A stretch of 64,000 nucleotides of DNA, from assembly GCA_933228895.1 (NCBI GenBank), contig OW121851.1:128573624-128637623 (forward strand), written 5' to 3'. Source of the DNA: Platycnemis pennipes. Its lineage: Eukaryota > Arthropoda > Insecta > Odonata > Platycnemididae. The notes below the pieces were generated by a model. The model searched no databases and had not been told where the DNA came from. It saw only the letters and a program-made list of their open reading frames with translations. The translations under genes and the position numbers were made by a program. This document shows, one piece after another, positions 27,727 through 40,781 of the stretch; the stretch's first letter is position 1; each line of letters opens with the position of its first letter.

Positions 27727-28308
27727 TTAAATAATTATATAAATAAAGACCTATATTATATTTTATTTAAATAAATGTGACAGAAATAATTTTTTTGGAA
27801 GAAATAACTTTATAAAAAAACTACTCAATCTGTATTGTTTTTATATATGGCTTTGCTTAAAAACAGGTAAAAAGAATTGAAAAGTGGCGGAAAATTTAAT
27901 TTTGTGGAATAACATTGGTATAAATAAATTTATTAGAAAAAAATAACTTTTGAGAAAAAGCCTCTGTCTCGGAATTTTTACTTTTGCTATACCTATTGCA
28001 TAAAATGAAGGAAAAACTACTAAGAAAAGGCAATAATTTTAATTTTAAAAATATATAGTGCTAGGAGTAAGATAATTAGGACGGAAATAACTTTTAAGAA
28101 AATAACCTCTTTATCTGAATTATGTTTTGCGTATAATGTTTGCATAAAAGGAGTGTAAATGTCTTGAAATTAGGTGAAAACTTTAATTTTAATTTCAGTT
28201 TAGCAATAAATGAAGTTAAAAGTACTCACAACTGGTGAAAAAGTTAATTTTTGTGGAATGACAATGGTGATAATGATTTTTTTGGTCTAAATAACAGTTG
28301 AGAAAACA

Positions 28309-28347
28309 CCTCTCTCTTTTGGAAATTATTTTTCCAAAAGAGAGAGG
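28309..28347. repeat. Perfect 17-bp inverted repeat in the old satellite
   Basis: Arms CCTCTCTCTTTTGGAAA and its exact complement surround a 5-base spacer. The left arm is ordinary - strand monomer sequence, and the right arm is the same monomer part in opposite orientation. It could be a small foldback duplication from template switching during replication. Confidence 0.88.
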
Positions 28348-31300
28348 AAGAGATAAATTAATAAATGAGGTAATCAGCGCTGAGAAAAGGATTAATAGCT
28401 TGTTTTATTGGAATACCAGAGGTAGAAATTATTTGATTAGGAAAAAGAAACTTTTGAGAAAACGCCTCTCTACATGAATTTTTTGGTTTCTAATAAGTTT
28501 TGCTTAAAATGTGGTAAAAATTACTGAGAAGAGCTGAAAAATGTTCATTTAATTGAAATAACGATAGTAGAAATGATTTTTATAGTCAATATACAACGTT
28601 TGAAAAAAAGAATATATAATTGAACAATTAGTTTTTCAATTAATTTTTGGTTGAAATGACGTGATAAGTACTGAAAACAGGCGAAAATGTTAACTTTTGT
28701 GGAATAACAGTTGTAAAAAAGATTTCGTTAGGAATAATTAACTTTTAATCCCCTCTCACTCTGAATTTTTATTGCTATTAATCTTTGCATAAAATCAGGT
28801 AAACAATACTGATAACAGGCAAAAAATTTAATTTTAGTGGAACAACAGTGTAAGAAATACATTAATTAGGAAGAAATAACTTTTGAGAAAAAAATCTTTT
28901 TCTTTAATATATCTTTTTCTATTGAGTTTTGAATCAAATGATGTGATAATAGCTGAAAACAGGCGAAAAATTTAATTTCAGAGGAATAACAGTATAGGAA
29001 ATCAATTTATTAGGATAAACTTACTTAAAAAAAGTATCTTTATCTGAGCAATTCGTTTTTCTATCAAGTTTTGTAAGAAATGAGGTAATAATTACCGAAA
29101 AAAATGGAAATAGTTAATTTTAGTGGAATAACAGTGGTTGCAATGATTTTTATAGGAATATATAAATTTAAAAAAAACTGTGGTAGAAACATATTTATAG
29201 AATTGATTTAACATTTGAAAAAAAAATCTTTAAGTAAACAATTTGTTTTTCTATCAAGTTTTATATGAAATGACGTGATAAGTACTGAAAACAAGTAAAA
29301 AGTTAATGTCAGTGGAATAACAATGGTAGAAATAAATTTATTAGGAAGTTATAACTATTGCGAAAAAAATCTTTATTATAAATATTTCTTTTTCTATTGA
29401 GTTTTGCATCAAGTGAGGTGTAAATATTAGAAAACATGCGAAAAATTTAATTTTAGTGAAATAACATTAGAAGTAATAAGATTACTTAAAAGGAAATAAC
29501 TTTTGAGAAAACACCTCACGGTCTGAATTTTTTGTTATGATATTAGATTTTGCTTAAAATGAGGTGAAAATTACAGAGAAGTGCTGAAAATTTTTAATTT
29601 TAATGAAATAACAGTGGTGGACATGATTTTTATAAGAAGAAATAAGGTTTGAAAAAAAAATTATCTGAGCAAATTGTTTTTCTATTAAGTTTTGCATGAA
29701 ATGAGATGATAAGCACTGAAAGCAATCGAAAGGGTCAATTTTACCGGAATAACAGTGGTGAAAATGATTTTATTAGGAAGATATAATTTCAAAAGAAAAT
29801 GTGGTAGAAATGATTTTTATAGGAAGATTTAACGTTCGAAAAAAAGAATCTTGAACATAACAATTTGTTTTTCATAAAGTTATATATGAAATGACGTGAT
29901 TAGTACTGAAAACAAGTGAAAAAGTTTATTTTAGTGGAATTACAGTGGTGGAAATGATTTTATTAAGAAGAATTAACTTTAAAAAAACGCCGTCTCTCTC
30001 TGTATATTTTTTTGCTATTAATCGTTGCGTAAAAGCAGGTAAACAATACTGAGAAGAGGCAAAAAATTTAATTTTAGTGGAATACCAGAGGTAGAAATAA
30101 ATATTTTAAGAAGATATAACTTTTGAGAAAAAAAATCTTTATCATAAATATTTCTTTTTCTATTGAGTTTTGCATCGATTCACTTGAAGATAGCAGTAAA
30201 CATGCGAAAAATTTAATTTTAGTGAAATAACGTAAGAAGAAATAAGATTGCTTAGAAGAAATTTACTTTTGAGAAAACGCCTCTCGTTCTAAATTATTGT
30301 TTTACTATAAGGTTTCGCATAATATGTGATGAAAAGTACTAACAAGAGGTGAAAAAGTTAATTTTAGTCGAATAACAGTGGTAGATCTCAATTTATTAGG
30401 AAGAAATAACTTTTGAGAATAAGAGACTTTATTTGAATAATATGTATTTCTATTAAATTAAGCATAATATGAATTAAAAATTCATAGAAGAGATAAAAAA
30501 TTTATTTTTAGTGGACTAACAGTATAAGAAATCAAATTATTAGGAAGAAATAACATTTAAAAAACAAAGAATCTTTATCTGAAGAATTTGTTTTTCCATT
30601 AAGATTAGCATTAAATGAGGTTAAAAGTACTCACAAAGGGCGGAAAAGTTAATTTTAGTGGAAAAGCAATGGTGGAAGTGATTTTATTAGGAAGAATTAA
30701 CTTTTAAAAAACCCCTCTCTCTCTGAATTAAATATAGCGTAAAATCAGGTAAACTATACTGCGAATAGGCAAAAAATTTCATTTTTGTAGGATTACAGGG
30801 GTAGAAATAAATTTATTAGGAAGAAATAATTTTGAGAAACAAATCCAAATGAACAATTTCTTTTTCTATTAAGTTTTGCATCAAATGATATAAAAATTGT
30901 AGAGAACATGCAAAAGTTTATTTTAAGTGGAATACCAGAGGTAGAAATGAAGTTATTAGGAAAAAGTAACTTTAGAGAAAACGCCTCTCTATATGAATTT
31001 TTTTGTTTCTAATTAGTTTTGCTCAAAATGAGGTGAAAATTACTGAGAAGAGCTGAAAAAATAATTTAGTTAAAATAACTATGGTAGAAATGATTTTTAT
31101 AGGAAGATGTAATGTTTAAAAAAAGAATATATAATTGAACAATTTGTTTTTGTATTAAAATTTTTGTTGAAATGACGTGATAAGTACTGAAAACAAGCGA
31201 AAATGTTAATTTTTGTGGAATAACAGTGGTGGAAATGATTTGTTAGGAAGAATTATCTTTAAAAAAAACCAGTCTTTTTCTGAACTTTTTTTGCTATTAA

Positions 31301-34300
31301 TAGTTGCATAGAAGCAGGTAAACAATACTGAGAAGAGGCAAAAAATTTAATATATTGGAAAAACAGTGGTAGAAATTAATTTTTTTAGGAAGAATTAACT
31401 TTTGAGAAAAAAATCTTTATCATAAATATTTCTTTTTCTATTGAGTTTTGCATCAAGTCACGTGAAAATAGCAGAAAACATGCGAAAAATTTAATTTTAG
31501 TGAAATAACGTTAGAAGAAATGAGATTGCTTAGAAGGAATTAAAATTTGAGAAAACGCCTCTCGATCTAAATTTTAGTTTTGCTTTTAAATTTCGCATAA
31601 TATGTGATGAAAAGTACAAACAAGAGGTGAAAAAGTATATTTAGGAGAATAACAGTGGTAGATCTCAATTTATTAGGAAGTAATAACTTTTGAGAAATAG
31701 AGACTTTATTTGAACGATTTCTTTTTCTATAAAGTTTTGCATGAAATGAGTTAAAAATAGAAGAGAACATGCAAAAAATTTAATTTTAATGAAATAACAT
31801 AAGAAGCAATAACATTACTTAGAAGGAAATAACTTTTGAGAAAACGCCTTTCGATCTAAATATTTGTTTTGATATTAGTTTTGCTTAAAATAAGGTGAAA
31901 ATTTCTGAGAAGAGCTAAAAAAATTAAATTTTATTTAAATAACCGTGGTGGATATGATTTTTTTGGAAGAAATAACATTTAAAAAAAAGAATCTATAGCT
32001 AAGCAATTTGTTTTCTATTTTGTTTTGCATGAAATGAGGTGATAAATGCTGAAAACAAACGAAAGAGTTAATTTTAGTGGAATTACAGTGGTGGAAATGA
32101 TTTTATTAAGAGCATATAACTTTTAAAAAACTCCTCAATTTTTTTTTATATAAGGCTTTGCTGTAAAAGAGGTAAAAAGTATTGAAAAGAGTTGGAAAAT
32201 TTAATTTAGTGGAATAACATTGGTAAAATAAATTTATTAGGAAAAAACAACTTTTGAGAAAACACCTGTCTCGGAATTTTTACTTTTGCTATTACTATTG
32301 CATAAAATGAAGAAAAAACTACTGAGAATAGGCGAAATTGTAATTATAGTAATAATCAGTGCAAGAAAAAGATAATTAGGACGGAAATAACTGTTGAGAA
32401 AATAACCTCTTTATCTGAAGTACATGTTTTGCTGATAATGTTTGCATAAAATGAAATGAAATGTCCTGAAATGAGTTGAAAAATTAAATTTTAATTTAAT
32501 TTTAGCATTAAATGAAGTGAAAAGTACTCACAACAGGCGAAAAAGTTAATTTTAGTGGAATGAAAATGGTGATACTGATTTTTATCTTAGAAATAATATT
32601 TGAGAAAACGCCTCTCTCTTTTGGAAATTTATTTGCTATTACGCAACGCATAAAAAAAGGTAAACAGTACTGAGAAAAGGCTAAATAGTTGGTTTTAGAG
32701 GAATACCAGAGGTAAAAATGAATTTATTAGGAAAAGGTCACTTTGAAAAAACGCCTCTCTACATGAAGTTTTTGGTTTCTAATTAGTTTTGCTCAAAATG
32801 AGGGGAAAATTACTGAGAAGAGCTGAAAAAATAATTTAATTAAAATAACTAAGGTAGAAATGATTTTTATAGGAAAATGTAACGTTTGAAAAAAATAATA
32901 TATAATTGAAATATTTGTTTTTCTAATAAATTTTTTTTCAAATGACGTGATAAGTATTGAAAACAAGCGAAAAAGTTAATTTTTCTGATATAAGAGTTGT
33001 GGAAATGATTTCGTTAGGAAGAATTAACTTTAAAAAAACCCTGTCTCTCTCAAATTATTTGTGCTATTAATCTTTGCATAAGATCAGGTAAACAATACTT
33101 ATAAGAGGCAAAAAATTTAATTTTAGTGGAATAATAGTGGGAGAAATACATTTATAAGAAAGAAATAACTTCTGAGAAAAAAAATCTTTATCTTTAATAT
33201 TTCTTTTTCTATAGAGTTTTGCATCAAATGATGTGAAAAAAGCTGAAAACAGGCGAAAAATTTAATTTTAGTGAAATAATATAAGAAGCAATAAAAATTT
33301 AATTTGAAGGAAATAACTTTTGAGAAATCGCCTAACGATCTGAATTTTTTGTTTTTATTTTAATTTTTGCTTAAAATGAGGTGTAAAGTACAAAAGAGAA
33401 CTGAGAAAATTTAATTTATTGAAATAACAGTGGTGGAAATGATTTTTTAGGAAAAAATAACGTTCGAAAAAATGAATTTTTATCTAAAAAATTTGTTTTT
33501 CTAGTAAGTTTTGCATGAACTGAGGTGATAAGTACTTAAAACAATCCAAAGTTTAATTTTAGTGGAAAAACAGTGGTGGAGATGATTTTAGTAAGAAGAA
33601 ATAATTAAAAAAACTCCTCAATCTGTATTTTTTTTATATTTGGCTTTGCATAATATGAGATAAAAGTACTGACAAGAGGAGGAAATAGTAACTTTTAAGA
33701 AAACGAATTTTTACATGAATTATTTGCTTTCTTATTAGTTTTCCATAAATTAGGGTGAAAAGAACTGAGAAGAGATGTAAAAAAATAATTTTATTGAAAT
33801 AACAGTGGTGGAACTGATTTTTTAAGAAGAAATAACGTTTGAAAAAAAAATTTTTTTCTGAGCAATTTGTTATTCTATCAAGTTTTGCAAGAAATGAGGT
33901 GATAACTACTGAAAACAATGGAAAGAGTTAATTTTACGGGAATAACAGTGGTGAAAATGATTTTATTAGAAAGATATAATTTAAAAAGAAACTGTGGTAG
34001 AAATGATTTTTATAAGACGATTTAACATTTGAAAAAAAAATCTTTAATTGAAAAATTTGTTTTTCTATTAAGTTTTATGTGAAATGACGTGATAAGTACT
34101 GAAAACAAGTGAAAAAGTTAATTTTAGTGGAATAACTGTAATAGAAATAAATTTATTAGGAAGTTACAAATTTTGAGAAAAAAAATTTTTATCATTATTA
34201 TTTCTTTTTCTATTGAGTTTTGCATCAATTGTAGAGTAGTAGATAGTAAATTGTAAATAGTAGAAAACATGCGAAAAATTTAATTTTTGTGAAATAAAAT

Positions 34301-34362
34301 TAGAAGAAATAAGATTACCTAGAGGGAAATAACTTTTAAGAAAACGCCTCACGATCTGAATT

Positions 34363-34417
34363 TTTTGTTATGATATTAGGTTTATGTTATATTATTTTTG
34401 TTATGATATTAGGTTTA
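34363..34417 (+). repeat. Local tandem duplication, period 33 bp
   Basis: A 22-base string beginning TTTTGTTATGATATTAGG occurs at 34,363 and again at 34,396. It is a small slippage duplication inside an old satellite monomer. Confidence 0.8.
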
Positions 34418-37282
34418 TATTATTTCACCTCGATATGAGGTGAAAAGTACAGAGAAGTGCAGAAAATTTTTAATTTTATGAAATAACAGTTGTGGGCATG
34501 ATTTTTATTTGAAGAAATAACGTCTGAAAAAAAAATTTATCTGAGCTATATGTTTTTCTATAAAGTGTTAGTGTATTAAGTTTATAAGAAAAAGTTAATT
34601 TAAGTGGAATAACAGGGGCAGAAATAAATTATTAGGAAGAAATAATTTTGACAAAAAAATCTTTATCGGATCAATTTTTTTCCTATAAAGTTTTGCATCA
34701 AATGAGTTATAAATAGTACAGAACATGCAAAAATTTAATTTTAGTGAAATAACAAGTAAAATTAAGAATACTTGGAAGAAAATAACTTTTGAGAAAACGC
34801 CTCTGGATCCAAATTTTTGTTTTGATATTAATTTTGCTCAAAATGAGGTGAAAGGTACTTAGAGGAGCTAAAAAAATTAAATTTCATTTAATAACAGTGG
34901 TGGAAATGATTTTTTTTGGAATAAATAACATTTGAGAAAAAGAATCTATACTTATCTGAGAAATTTTTTTTTATTTAGTTTTGCATGGATGAGATAATAA
35001 CTGCTGAAAATGGGGGAAAGACTTAATTTTATTGAAATAACAGTGGTGGAAATGATTCTATTAGCAAGAAATAACTTTTCCTCTTTCTCTCTGAATTTTT
35101 TTGTTATTGTTCTTTGTAAATAATCAGGTAAAATATACTGAGAAGAGGGAAATTATTAATTTTAGTTGAATAACAGAGGAGAAATAAATTTATTAGGAAG
35201 AATTAACTTTTGAGAAAACGCCTGTCTCAGAATTTTAACTTTTGCTATTACTATTGCATATAATGAAGGACAAAATACTGAAAAGAGGGTAAAATTCTAA
35301 TTTTAGTTATATACAGTGGTAGAAATAAGATTATTAGGACGGAAATAACTGTTGAGAAAATAACCTCTTTGTCTGAATTATTTGTTTTGCTGATAATGTT
35401 TGCATAAAATAAGTGGAAATGTCAAGAGATGAGGTGAAAAATTAAATTTTAATTTACGTTTAGCATTAAAAGAAGTGAAAAGTACTCACAATAACGAAAA
35501 ACAATTTTAGTGGAATTACAATGGTAAAAATGATTTTTTTGGAAGAAATAACATATGAAAAACGCCTCTCTATCTTGGATATTTTGATTGCTATTAGGCT
35601 TTGCATAAAATGAGGTAAACAGTGCTGAGAAAAGGCTAAATAGTTTGTTTGAGTGGAATACCAGAAGTAGAAATAAATTGATTAGGAAAAAGTAACTTTT
35701 GAGAAAACGCCTCTCTACATGAATTTTTTTTGCTTTCTTATTATTTTTGCTTAAAATGAGGTGAAAATTACAGATAAGAGCTGAAAATTTTTCACTTAAT
35801 TGAAATAATTATGGTAGAAATGATTTTTATAGGAAGATATAACGTTTAAAAAAAAGAATATATAATTGAACAATTTGTTTTTCTATTAAATTTTTGTTGA
35901 AATGACATGATAAGTACTGAAAACAAGCGAAAATGTTAATTTTTGTGGAATAACAGTGGTGGAAATGATTTGTTAGGAAAAATTAACTTTTAAAAAAAAC
36001 CGTCTCTCTCTGAATATTATTTTGCTATTAATCGTTGCAAAGAAGCAGGTAAACAATACTGAGAAGAGGGAAAAAATTTAATTTTTGTGGAATAACAGTG
36101 GTAGAAATACAGTTTTTAGCAAGATATAACTTTTGAGAAAAAAAATCTTGAGCATAAATATTTCTTTTTCTATTGAGTTTTGCATCAAAACACGTGAAAA
36201 AGGCAGAAAACATACGAAAAATTTAATTTTAGTGAAATTACATAAGATTACTTAGAAGGAAGTAACTTTTAGGAAAACGCCTCACGATCTGAATTTTTTG
36301 TTTTGTTTTTAAGTTTTGCTTAAAATGAGGTGAAAAGTACCGAGGGATCTGAAAAAATTTTATTTTATTGAAATAACAGTGGTGGAAATGATTTTTTAGT
36401 AAGAAAGAACGTTTGAAAAAAAGAATTTTTTCTGAGCAATTTGTTTTTCCAGTAAGTTTTGCATGAAATGAGGTGATCACTGCTGAAAACAAGCCAAAGA
36501 GTTAATTTTAGTGGAAGAACAGTGGTGGAGATGATTTTATTAAGAAGAAATACTTTTTAAAAAAACTCCTCAATCTGTATTTTTTTTATATAGGGCTTTG
36601 CTTAAAATGAGATAAAAGTACCTAGAGATGGCGGAAAATTTAATTTTAGTGGAATACCAGAGATGGAAATGAAGTTATTAGGAAAAAATAACTTTTAGAA
36701 AACGCCTCTCTTAATGAATGTTTTCTTACTTATTAGTTTTCCTCACTTTGAGGTGAAAGGTACTGAGAAGAGCTGTAAAAAGTTAATTTTATTGAAATAA
36801 CAGTGGTGGAAATGATTTTTTTAAGAAGAAATAAAATTTCAAAAAAAAAATTTATCTAAGGTATTTGTCTTTCTAGTATTTTTGCATGAATGGGGTGATA
36901 AGTACTGAGAACAATCGAAAGAGTTAATTTTACTGAAATAACAGTGGTGAAAATGATTTTATTAGGAAGATATATTTTAAAAACAAACTGTGGTAGAAAT
37001 GATTTTTATAGGAATATTTGAGAAGTTTGAGGAAAAGAATCTTTGACTGAACAATTTGTTTTTCTATTAAGTTTTATATGAAATGACAAGATAAGTGCTG
37101 AAAACAAGTGAAAAAGTTAATTTTAGTGGAATAACAGTGGTAGAAATAAATTTATTAGGAAGTAATAACTTTTGAGAAAAAAAATCTTTGTCATAAATAT
37201 TTCATTTTCTATTGAGTTTCTCATCAAGTGAGTAGTAAATAGCAGAAAATATGTGAAAAATTTAATTTTAGTGATATAACGA

Positions 37283-37554
37283 TGTTGGCGCCTTGGATCA
37301 CGTTTCGAGGCGCTAGGCCGGCTCGACAGCCAAGCAGTCGAATGTCCGGCTGGAGGAGCACCAGGGCGAGCCTACCCAGTTTTGGGCAGTCGAGAGAGAA
37401 CCCTAACCTGGGACAAGAAGGCAGAAGGCGGACGTGCTCGGAACTCACTGCTTGGCAGTTTAGAATACCTTGACGTTATATTGTACCTAGTCTGAAATAG
37501 GCATTAAAAACTTATTCTCAATTCCGGCGCATTTTTTTGCTAGCATCATCAACA
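37283..37554 (+). repeat. 5' LTR of the BEL/Pao element
   Basis: 272 bp, starting TGTTG and ending CAACA, a 5-bp terminal inverted repeat. It is GC-richer than its surroundings. It differs from the 3' LTR at one position (T at 37,404 versus C at 44,289). An AT-rich stretch with GACGTTATATTG is a possible promoter region, and ATTAAA at 37,503 is a possible polyadenylation signal; both are weak calls. Overlapping open frames on both strands in the LTR are incidental. Confidence 0.96.
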
Positions 37555-37559
37555 TTTTT

Positions 37560-37575
37560 TGGTCCTTCGGGCCGG
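37560..37575 (+). promoter_or_regulatory. Probable tRNA primer binding site
   Basis: TGGTCCTTCGGGCCGG lies five bases downstream of the 5' LTR, where minus-strand synthesis is primed in LTR elements. It begins with TGG, complementary to the CCA end of a tRNA. The tRNA cannot be named without a host tRNA set. Confidence 0.75.
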
Positions 37576-38069
37576 ATAGATAAGTTTTACGATTCTTATC
37601 TTTCGAAGTATTTAATGCCGTATTTCAGAATTTCGTATCATAGATTCCAGCTGCACATCGGCAGCACAATTCATCGCACTTCGTCCACACAACAGTAGCA
37701 GAATTCATCGCATCTCGGCTACACTTTGGCAGCTGAATTCATCGCTACCGTGCAGGCAGTCCATAAGCGTCGTGCATCGAATTCGTCGCATTTTCGTCGC
37801 CGTCGTCAAGGACAACTTGGCTTCTCATCAACGGTTCCGGAAGGCAGTTCGCGTCAACGAAGTGGTCATTTCACAGGCGGTAAGCAGTGAGTGTCTCCTA
37901 TTATCATACATTCATATCCTCTGTTGCCCTTCCTTCCGATGTTTCCTTTCCCATTTCTGCAATAAGGCATGTTTTCGTTCTAATTTACGTGTGGAGCTTG
38001 AATTGATCTGAAACGTTACATTTAACTCACATAGATAAGTGATTGTCAACTGGCGTCGCAACCGCTTAA
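37576..38069 (+). other. Untranslated leader with spaced direct repeats
   Basis: About 0.5 kb between the primer binding site and the first polyprotein ATG. AATTCATCGCA or a one-base variant recurs at 37,668, 37,702, 37,736 and 37,780, spaced 34, 34 and 44 bp. A 79-codon open frame here (37,772-38,011) has no recognisable domain and is not supported as a gene. The repeats could be a packaging or dimerisation region, or simple local duplication. Confidence 0.7.
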
Positions 38070-40781
38070 ATGGAAAATTTGAGAGAATTAACGTGCAAGC
38101 GAGGTCAAATTAAGGCTAAACTGACCAGATTTAAGAACTTCTTGGATAGCCTTTCGGAGGATATAGACCTAATGCAAGTCAAGGTACGCTTCGAAAAATT
38201 GGAAGAAATTTGGCAGGCATTTGAAGTCGTACAATCGGAAATTGAATGTTTGCAACAGTTTAGCCCGGCTGAAACCTGCGAAAGAGACTTTTTTGAGGAG
38301 TCATATTATGAAGTATCTGCTCGTGCGCAGTCCATTCTCCTTCGTAGTCAACCTTACCTAAATGCTGGATGTACCGCTCAGAGGTCAACTGATCAAGATA
38401 AAGTGCCAGTGAAATTGCCAGTCATCAATCTACCTTCTTTTTCGGGAAATTATGATGAGTGGATGAACTTTCACGATACCTTTCGTAGTCTAATACATGA
38501 AAACGAAGCCGTCGCGAGCATTCAAAAATTTCATTATCTTCGATCAGCCTTGTTCGGTGAAGCACTTCAGGTGTTGGCATCATTAACCGTATCAGCTGAT
38601 AACTACAATATCGCTTGGGATCTTTTGACTCAACGGTACGAAAACAAGCGGTATTTGATAAGCAGACATGTTAAGGCTCTCTTTGACATGACAAGGGTAG
38701 AAAGGGAGTCGTCATCTGCCTTACGACAACTGCTTGATGATACTAATAAAAATCTCAGAGCGCTCACGGCATTAGGTCAGCCAACAGACCATTGGAATGC
38801 GATCATTTTGCATTTAGTTACTAGCAAATTAGATGCTGTGACATTTAAGGAGTGGGAGGCAACACTTCACGGCAATGAGTTGCCTGACTGTAATTCATTG
38901 TTGAAATTCTTGCAGAATAGATGCCAAACTCTAGAAACGGTTGACGTCCATCGTGGGACTAAGACACCTTCAGTAGCATTTAATAAGAACAAACGGAGTT
39001 CATACGCAGTGCATGTTTCAATTAATTTACAATGCAACCTTTGCGGCAAGACTCACCAGTTGTATCAGTGCAAATCATTCTTGAATAAATCAGTTCCAGG
39101 TAGACTCGCTGATGTCAAACGATTAAAATTATGCAGCAATTGTTTGAAATCAGGCCATTATGTCAAGGATTACCGTTCTAGCTCATGTAGAACTTGCAAC
39201 CAAAAACACAATACGCTTCTCCACGTTTCTCATCAACCTTCGTTAGGAAATAGTGATGCTAAAGAGGGAGAAATAGTAACCAAGTCTCAACCACTGACTA
39301 TTACTCAAGTCGAACCGGCAGAATCGGCCTTAACCCTCTTAACTCATCGTCAAGGAATGTGCAAACCAATACTTTTGTCTACTGCTGTTGTCTGGGCCTA
39401 TGATTCTCAAGGTGCAACACATCACATGAGGGTTCTACTTGACTCAGGTTCACAGTCGAACTTTATTTCGGAACGAATGGCACAATTATTGCAGCTCAAA
39501 CGAAAAAGGGGTTATTCATCAGTGAGTGGTATTTCAGGATCCGAGACAAAGATTTATCACATGGTTAATACGACACTGAAATCCAGATTTGGCGGATACA
39601 AGGTATTCTTGGATTTCCTGGTATTACCTAAAATTTCAAGAGATATTCCCTATCTTCAAATAGATATCTCAAGGTTGCAGTTGCCACCAGACATTCAACT
39701 TGCTGATCCAGAGTTTCACAGCCCCCAGAGAGTGGACGGATTGCTTGGTGCAGAAGTCTTCTGGGATTTGTTCAGCCCTGAAGGATTTAGTCTTCATCCA
39801 ACCATACCAACACTTCGGAAATCGACATTGGGCTGGATAATAGGAGGAAGAATTGGCGATCAAGAGGTAATTAATGAAACCCACAGTTACACAAGTTCAT
39901 TCATCACCATAAATGATCAGTTACAACGATTTTGGCAATTAGAAGAATGTTCCACAGTGAAACAAATTCAATCACCTGAGCAGTTACAGTGTGAAAGACA
40001 CTTTGTTAATAATATTAAACGAGATAAAGACGGCAGATTTATTGTGAAATTGCCTTTAAGGGAATCTATTACACAGTTAGGTGAGTCCAGAGACATAGCC
40101 ATTAGAAGATTACTTTCATTGGAGCGTCGATTACAGAAGGATGAAATTTATCGTTCTGCTTACATACAATTCATGGAGGATTACGAGAGACAACATCACA
40201 TGGAGGTCATATCAGATACTGAGAATAGAGGGAATACGTACTACATTCCGCATCATGCTGTCATCAAACCTAGTAGTTCAACAACTAAGCTACGTGTAGT
40301 TTTTGATGCCTCCTGTTCATCATCTTCTGGTGTATCACTGAATGATGTCCTCATGGTGGGACCCTTAATCCAAGAGGATATTTTTTCCATTCTAATCAGA
40401 TTTAGATTACACCGTTACGCAATAACAGCAGATATAGAGCAAATGTATCGCCAAATCAAGATAGATGATGACGACACAAATCTTCAGCGAATTATTTGGA
40501 GGTCTAATCCAGATTCCCCATTGCTGACATACCGACTAAGAACAGTAACATATGGCACTGCAGCTGCACCATTCTTAGCCACTAGGTGCCTTCAACAGTT
40601 AGCCTACGAGGAGGAAGGGAGGTTCCCAATAGCATCAGCCATTGCGTTAAGGGACTTCTACGTAGATGATCTAATTACTGGGGCTGACACTTGCAACGTA
40701 TCAAAATTTAGCCATATCATGCTTGGGAGTTGGGGAGCCGCCATGTTGGGTTTTGTACAGAAAACTTATTCAGAGACATAG
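38070..40781 (+). pseudogene. BEL/Pao Gag-protease-RT polyprotein, 5' part
   Basis: Open frame of 903 codons. The first ATG after the leader is taken as the start. Residues 1-330 are Gag-like, with a helical N terminus followed by the conserved region starting near LPSFSGNYDEW. Residues 320-385 form the Cys/His nucleic-acid-binding region. The knuckle at C355, C358 and H363 has Tyr at 368 where the last Cys is expected. The protease active site is LLDSGSQ, with the catalytic Asp at 458. RT begins near 740; motif A Asp is D788 (TADIEQMY) and the catalytic YVDD is residues 864-867. From 40,692 the frame runs into an inserted solo LTR, so the last 29 residues are not RT. The rest of RT resumes at 41,511 in the same frame, because LTR plus target duplication is 819 bp. 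Role in an intact element: particle assembly, polyprotein cleavage and cDNA synthesis. Confidence 0.93.

Larger units (their letters stand above)
27345..37282 (-). repeat. Old, diverged satellite array on the - strand, part 1
   Basis: Degenerate repeats of about 140-147 bp. The reverse complement carries the same ordered blocks as the young array: a TTAATTTTAGTGGAATAACAG block, an AGGAAGAAATAACTTTTGAG block, CGCCTCTCTNTCTGAATTTT, a TTTTGCATAAAATGAGGTG block and a GTACTGAGAAGAGGC block. Neighbouring monomers differ widely by substitutions and indels, and few share private variants. Open frames of 60-94 codons on the - strand are repeat by-products. No genes or RNA genes are seen here. Confidence 0.93.

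Noticed and set aside
31567..36492. Minus-strand frames of 61-94 codons in the old satellite.
   Set aside because: Same origin as the young-block frames: decayed repeat sequence with no independent support.
37224..37473. Overlapping frames on both strands in the LTR, repeated at 44,091-44,380.
   Set aside because: They lie in both LTR copies and reflect local GC-rich composition; LTRs of this group are not expected to code.
38867..39884. Minus-strand frames inside the Gag-RT region, and similar ones at 41,972-42,214 and 42,514-42,819.
   Set aside because: Shadows of the well-supported + strand polyprotein.
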